16,685 nucleotides of DNA from Actinomycetota bacterium. GTDB taxonomy: Bacteria > Actinomycetota > Actinomycetes > Actinomycetales > Microbacteriaceae. Below, in pieces: positions 13,055 to 16,685 of the stretch. Position 1 is the first letter of the stretch, and every line of letters starts with the position of its first letter. The stretch lies in assembly GCA_009704705.1 (NCBI GenBank), contig WLDR01000019.1, forward strand, positions 1-16,685, read 5' to 3'. The translations under genes were made by a program, and so were the position numbers. A model generated the notes under the pieces. The model worked only from the letters and a program-made list of their open reading frames with translations. It had not been told where the DNA came from and made no database searches.

Positions 13055-14491
13055 ATGCCGTCTCAACTCTTGCTCTTGGGCAAACGCATCCGTCATTTTC
13101 GGGCTCTCGCAGGCCTGACACTTGACCAGGTCAGCGACGCGACCGGGATTGCCGCCAGCCAGCTGTCCCTCGTCGAAACGGGGAAGCGCGAACCGAAGCT
13201 CACCGCGCTCACCGCGCTGGCTTCCACCTTTGGTGTGGCCGTCACCGACCTGCTCAGTGACGAGGCGCCCGACCGCCGATCTGAGCTCGAGATTGAACTC
13301 AACCGCATCACGGCGAGCCCGCTCTACGCAAAGCTCGGTCTCTCGTCGGTGCGCGCATCCAAAACGCTACCGACCGAAGCGTTGGAAGCCATCGTCGGCC
13401 TCTATCGCGAGATGGAACGGCGCGAACGCAACTCCGCGGCCACGCCAGAGGAAGCGCGACGAGCAAACACTCAATTGCAGCTGCTCATGCAAGAGAAGGG
13501 CAACTACCTGCCTGAGATTGATCAGGTTGCCGAAGAAATGGTCAAAGCCGCTGGGCACGAAACCGGCGCGCTCATGCACCGAACCGTCGCCGACATTGCG
13601 GCATCGCTTGGCTTCACCTTGATTTACGTTGACGACCTGCCTCACTCCGCCCGCAGCGTGACCGACCTCGAGAACGGACGCATCTACCTGCCGCCGGCAT
13701 CGATTCCGGGGGGCCACGGCTTGCGGGCAATGGCGTTGCAAGCGGTGGCTCACCGGGTGCTCGGACACAAGAAGCCAATTGACTACGCCGACTTCTTGAA
13801 GCAACGCCTCGAGATCAACTACTTCGCGGCCGCGTGTCTGATGCCACGCACGCGATCCATCGCTTTTCTGCAGGCCGCCAAGAAAGAGCGAAACATCGCA
13901 ATCGAAGACTTTCGTGATGCGTTCGGCGTTACTCACGAGGCCGCAGCACTCCGATTCACCAATCTTGCGACCCACCATCTCGACCTACGCTCTCATCTCT
14001 TGCGCGTCAATGATGACGGTGGGGTCTTTCGCGGATACGCGAACGACGGGCTCCAGATTCCGATGGATGCGAACGGAGCCATCGAGGGCCAGATTGTCTG
14101 TCGCAAATGGGCCGCGCGCATGGCATTCGATCGCACGAACCGCACGACGGAGTTCTACCAGTACACCGACACACCCGCGGGCACATTCTTCGACTCGACC
14201 CAAACCGGAACATCCACGTCAGAAGAATTCTCAATCAGCGTCGGAGTGTCATTCAACGAGGCAAAGTGGTTTCGGGGTCGTGACACGCAAAACCGTCAGG
14301 TCTCAACGTGCCCTCATGAGGGATGTTGCAAACAGCCGTCGAGCGACCTCGCTGCGCGGTGGGCGGGCAAAGCGTGGCCGAGCGCGCGCATGCACTCCCA
14401 CGTTTTGTCTCCCTTACCGTCGGGTCAGTTTCCGGGTGTCGATGACACAGAGGTCTACGCGTTTCTTGATCGACACGCGAAACTAGGCTGA
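13055..14491 (+). CDS. RamB/PrpR-like XRE-family transcriptional regulator (IrrE-type domain)
   Basis: 478 residues. The N-terminus (8-67) is an XRE helix-turn-helix: LGKRIRHFRALAGLTLDQVS, then SQLSLVETGKREP. The centre (about 155-305) resembles an ImmA/IrrE metallopeptidase domain, but the HExxH site is degenerate (HRVLGH at 233-238), with LEINYFAAACLMP following. The C-terminal domain (about 310-478) carries CPHEGCC (419-425) and Cys349, matching the DUF2083-type domain of short-chain fatty acyl regulators; a PrpR of this family is reported to hold an Fe-S cluster. RamB in corynebacteria and mycobacteria represses acetate and glyoxylate genes. No Shine-Dalgarno precedes ATG 13055, and TATAGT ends 6 nt before it, so a leaderless mRNA is likely. 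It is divergent from pckA; nhaA follows 4 nt after the stop. The effector is unknown; an acyl-CoA is the family-based guess. Confidence 0.88.
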   Translation: MPSQLLLLGKRIRHFRALAGLTLDQVSDATGIAASQLSLVETGKREPKLTALTALASTFGVAVTDLLSDEAPDRRSELEIELNRITASPLYAKLGLSSVRASKTLPTEALEAIVGLYREMERRERNSAATPEEARRANTQLQLLMQEKGNYLPEIDQVAEEMVKAAGHETGALMHRTVADIAASLGFTLIYVDDLPHSARSVTDLENGRIYLPPASIPGGHGLRAMALQAVAHRVLGHKKPIDYADFLKQRLEINYFAAACLMPRTRSIAFLQAAKKERNIAIEDFRDAFGVTHEAAALRFTNLATHHLDLRSHLLRVNDDGGVFRGYANDGLQIPMDANGAIEGQIVCRKWAARMAFDRTNRTTEFYQYTDTPAGTFFDSTQTGTSTSEEFSISVGVSFNEAKWFRGRDTQNRQVSTCPHEGCCKQPSSDLAARWAGKAWPSARMHSHVLSPLPSGQFPGVDDTEVYAFLDRHAKLG

Positions 14492-14495
14492 AGTC

Positions 14496-15686
14496 ATGAC
14501 TGAACCTGCCGCGCGCAAACGCCGATCTCTGGCAACGGTGTTTCGCTCGGAACGGTATTCAGCGATCTCGCTTCTGGGCGCTGCCATTCTCGGTCTCGCG
14601 TTGGCCAACTCCGTTGCCGGGCCGGGACTCATTGCGCTGATGAACCAGCACATCGTGATTCCAGGAACCACCTTCGATCTCAGCGTCGAGCACTGGATCA
14701 CCGACGGGCTGCTGGCAATCTTCTTCTTCATCATCGCTGTGGAACTGAGGCACGAACTCACTCGGGGCGAGCTCAACACGTTCAGTCGCGCCCTCGCACC
14801 CGCTGTCGGAGCGGTCGCAGGCGTGGCTGTTCCGGCAACCGTTTACTTGTTGATCGCCGGGCCAGAATTTGCACGGGGCTGGCCAATTCCCGTCGCCACC
14901 GACATCGCTTTCGCGCTCGGACTCATCGCACTGGTCGGCCGCGGATTGCCCGCCAGCATTCGCGTGTTTCTGCTCGCCCTGGCCGTCATCGACGATCTCA
15001 TTGCGATTCTGCTCATTGCGGTGCTGTTCGCGAAGGGATTTGACCCCATCGCACTCGTTGCCGCAATCGGGTCTATTGCGATTTTCATGGGGGTGGGATG
15101 CCTTCGCGCAACCCGACCGTCGACGCGTGCCCTGCGCACCTTCGTACTCATCGTGCTCGCGTTGAGCGCGTGGAGCGCAATGGTATCGTCGGGCATCCAC
15201 GCCACCATCGCCGGCGTCGCTCTGGGTTTGGTGTTGCGGCCGAAGCTCGCCGAAAAGGCAGCTCACGCACTGTTGCCGACGGTGAACGCCGCCGTATTGC
15301 CGTTGTTCGCTTTCGCTTCGTCGCTCGTGATTCTGCCCAGTGGCGGCGTGAGCGCTCTGGGGCCAGTGTTCTTCGCGATCGCCATTGCTTTGCCCCTCGG
15401 AAAGATTGTCGGCATCACACTGGCCGGGTGGGCGTTTGGCCGCGTCGCTCGCAAGATGGGGGCCAGTGCCGGCGTTCGCGGAGCAGACCTGGTGACCGTC
15501 TCGGCTGTGGCGGGAATCGGCTTCACCGTCTCACTCTTGATGAATCAGCTGGCATTCGCCGACGACCCGGCGTTGCAAGATCAAGGCGTGCTCGGTGTGC
15601 TGGCCGGTTCGGCCGTGTCAATCGTTATTGGTGGCGTTCTCGTTGCCATTCGCGCCCGACGGGCTCGCGCCAACTCCCGCGGCTGA
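14496..15686 (+). CDS. nhaA: Na+/H+ antiporter NhaA
   Basis: 396 residues, full length. It exchanges cytoplasmic Na+ (or Li+) for outside protons across the plasma membrane, for pH and salt homeostasis. Multiple hydrophobic helices are evident. Seen: IFFFIIAVELRHEL (75-88), VATDIAFALG (133-142) with Asp136 (matching E. coli Asp133), AVIDDLIAI (163-171) with Asp166/Asp167 (matching the cation-binding Asp163/Asp164), and LGKIVGI (301-307) with Lys303, the probable counterpart of Lys300. ATG 14496 is only 4 nt after the regulator stop, so the two are likely co-transcribed. The Shine-Dalgarno is weak. Its last 69 nt overlap, in antisense, the end of mfd. The basic C-terminal tail (RARRARANSRG) comes from this overlap. 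Confidence 0.96.
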   Translation: MTEPAARKRRSLATVFRSERYSAISLLGAAILGLALANSVAGPGLIALMNQHIVIPGTTFDLSVEHWITDGLLAIFFFIIAVELRHELTRGELNTFSRALAPAVGAVAGVAVPATVYLLIAGPEFARGWPIPVATDIAFALGLIALVGRGLPASIRVFLLALAVIDDLIAILLIAVLFAKGFDPIALVAAIGSIAIFMGVGCLRATRPSTRALRTFVLIVLALSAWSAMVSSGIHATIAGVALGLVLRPKLAEKAAHALLPTVNAAVLPLFAFASSLVILPSGGVSALGPVFFAIAIALPLGKIVGITLAGWAFGRVARKMGASAGVRGADLVTVSAVAGIGFTVSLLMNQLAFADDPALQDQGVLGVLAGSAVSIVIGGVLVAIRARRARANSRG

Positions 15687-16685
15687 CGGGAACAACGCCG
15701 TCAGCACGCCGTCAACCCACTCCACGAGGTCGGGGGCACTGGGGCTTGTCATATCGGGCACCGGAATCGTTACCACGCGAGCGGCGGGCGCATACTTGGC
15801 GCCCGGATACATTCGAGCGAGTCTCACCTGAACAGAGTCGGGCAAGTCAACCGGTGTGAGTCGCAGGTTCGGCCCGATGACGACAACCTCACCCAGCGAG
15901 GCAGCGTGAGCACGACGACGCAACCGCGATACGCGCGACAGCGTGAGCACGGGAAGGGGTGGCTCGCCGTACCGGTCGGTGAGCTCGTCGAGAACCAAGT
16001 CGATTTGCCCGTCGGGCGCGGTGGGCGAGCTCGCGATCGAAAGCTTCTGGTACGCCTCGAGTCGCAGGCGCTCGGAGTCGAGGTAGTCCTCGGGGATTCG
16101 CGCATCCACCGGGATTTCAAGTCGCAGTTCGGTTTGGCCCTCGGCGACGTCTCCGCGAAACACCGAGACCGCCTCACCGATCATGCGCAGGTACAGGTCG
16201 AAGCCGACCCCGGCGATGTGACCCGACTGTTCGCCACCGAGCAAGTTGCCCGCACCGCGAATCTCGAGGTCTTTGAGTGCGATCTGGATGCCCGACCCCA
16301 GTTCGTTGTTCGCGGCGAGTGCTGCCAGCCGGTCGTGCGCGAGCTCGCTCAGTGGCTTCTCTTCGTCATAAAGAAGGTAGGCGTAGGCGCGCTCGCGACC
16401 ACGACCCACTCGACCGCGCAACTGGTGTAGTTGACTCAGGCCGTACTTGTCGGCTCGATCCACGATGAGCGTGTTTGCGTTGGCGATGTCGAGACCGGTT
16501 TCGATGATCGTCGTCGAGACGAGCACGTCGAACTTGCGTTCCCAGAAGTCGACGATGACCTGTTCAAGTTGGTTTTCGCTCAGTTGACCGTGTGCGATCC
16601 CGATGCGCGCCTCGGGAACGAGTTCCGCCAGTTGCGCGGCAACCCGGTTGATGCTGGCAACCCGGTTGTGCACGAAGAAAATCTG
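15618..16685 (-). CDS. mfd: Transcription-repair coupling factor Mfd, C-terminal part
   Basis: The frame is open at the right edge, so the 5' two-thirds of the gene lie outside; 355 residues are visible. Mfd pushes RNA polymerase off at DNA lesions and recruits the UvrABC repair machinery. Seen: helicase motif region IFFVHNRV, STTIIETGLDIANANT (motif V), QLHQLRGRVGRG (motif VI), and the translocation (TRG) motif ELGSGIQIALKDLEIRG followed by GAGNLLGGEQSGH and VGFDLY, which Mfd shares with RecG. The rest is the regulatory C-terminal domain. The tail (PSAAGVGASPSGANGNENA) is low complexity and is encoded in the 69-nt antisense overlap with nhaA. A GTG at 16673-16671 is internal, not a start. 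Confidence 0.96.
   Translation of the reverse strand, partial: QIFFVHNRVASINRVAAQLAELVPEARIGIAHGQLSENQLEQVIVDFWERKFDVLVSTTIIETGLDIANANTLIVDRADKYGLSQLHQLRGRVGRGRERAYAYLLYDEEKPLSELAHDRLAALAANNELGSGIQIALKDLEIRGAGNLLGGEQSGHIAGVGFDLYLRMIGEAVSVFRGDVAEGQTELRLEIPVDARIPEDYLDSERLRLEAYQKLSIASSPTAPDGQIDLVLDELTDRYGEPPLPVLTLSRVSRLRRRAHAASLGEVVVIGPNLRLTPVDLPDSVQVRLARMYPGAKYAPAARVVTIPVPDMTSPSAPDLVEWVDGVLTALFPSAAGVGASPSGANGNENATNND

Noticed and set aside
15098..15859. 253-codon + strand frame across the end of nhaA into mfd
   Set aside because: Extremely Arg-rich translation in a frame overlapping two clear genes; the overlap of nhaA and mfd themselves explains the region.

Overview
The window looks like chromosomal DNA of a moderately high-GC actinobacterium. 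The likeliest family is Microbacteriaceae: the chain eno / FtsB-DivIC / DUF501 / S8 peptidase / type II NADH dehydrogenase, the HisRS subtype and the RamB-like regulator beside GTP-dependent pckA all fit. This is inference from gene content and protein style, not from a database match. GTG starts are frequent (NDP-hexose dehydratase, second GT61, ndh, eno, pckA).

Left part (1-3861), + strand: the 3' end of a class III aminotransferase is followed within 4 nt by an NDP-hexose 2,3-dehydratase, a deoxysugar enzyme. Two tandem paralogous GT61/DUF563-type glycosyltransferases come next. This looks like the tail of a surface-glycan or deoxysugar locus. It ends in a strong bidirectional terminator, preceded by a hairpin-rich 100 bp that holds a copy of a tRNA T-arm.

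Middle part (3862-12901), - strand: read in the direction of transcription, the order is pckA (PEP carboxykinase), hairpin, mazG, hisS, hairpin, eno, ftsB/divIC-like, DUF501, membrane-anchored S8 protease, ndh and a tRNA with anticodon UAA. From eno to the tRNA the genes are 13-27 nt apart, 5 nt apart or overlapping, so they probably form one operon joining glycolysis, septation, an exported protease, respiration and a tRNA. The tRNA begins 5 nt after the ndh stop. It folds as a short-variable-arm (class I) molecule although its anticodon is a leucine anticodon.

Right part (12902-16685): a RamB/PrpR-like regulator (XRE helix-turn-helix plus degenerate IrrE-type domain) is divergent from pckA. 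It has a 9-2-9 palindrome at its promoter and an apparently leaderless start. nhaA follows 4 nt downstream. The 3' end of nhaA overlaps antiparallel with the 3' end of mfd, which runs off the window edge.

Most of the window is core housekeeping DNA. The parts most worth a second look are the deoxysugar/GT61 segment with its tRNA-flanking repeat, the class I UAA tRNA, the hairpin that encloses the mazG ribosome binding site, and the RamB-like operator. I see no CRISPR array, insertion sequence, prophage or obvious defence system. No stretch longer than 300 bases lacks a gene.
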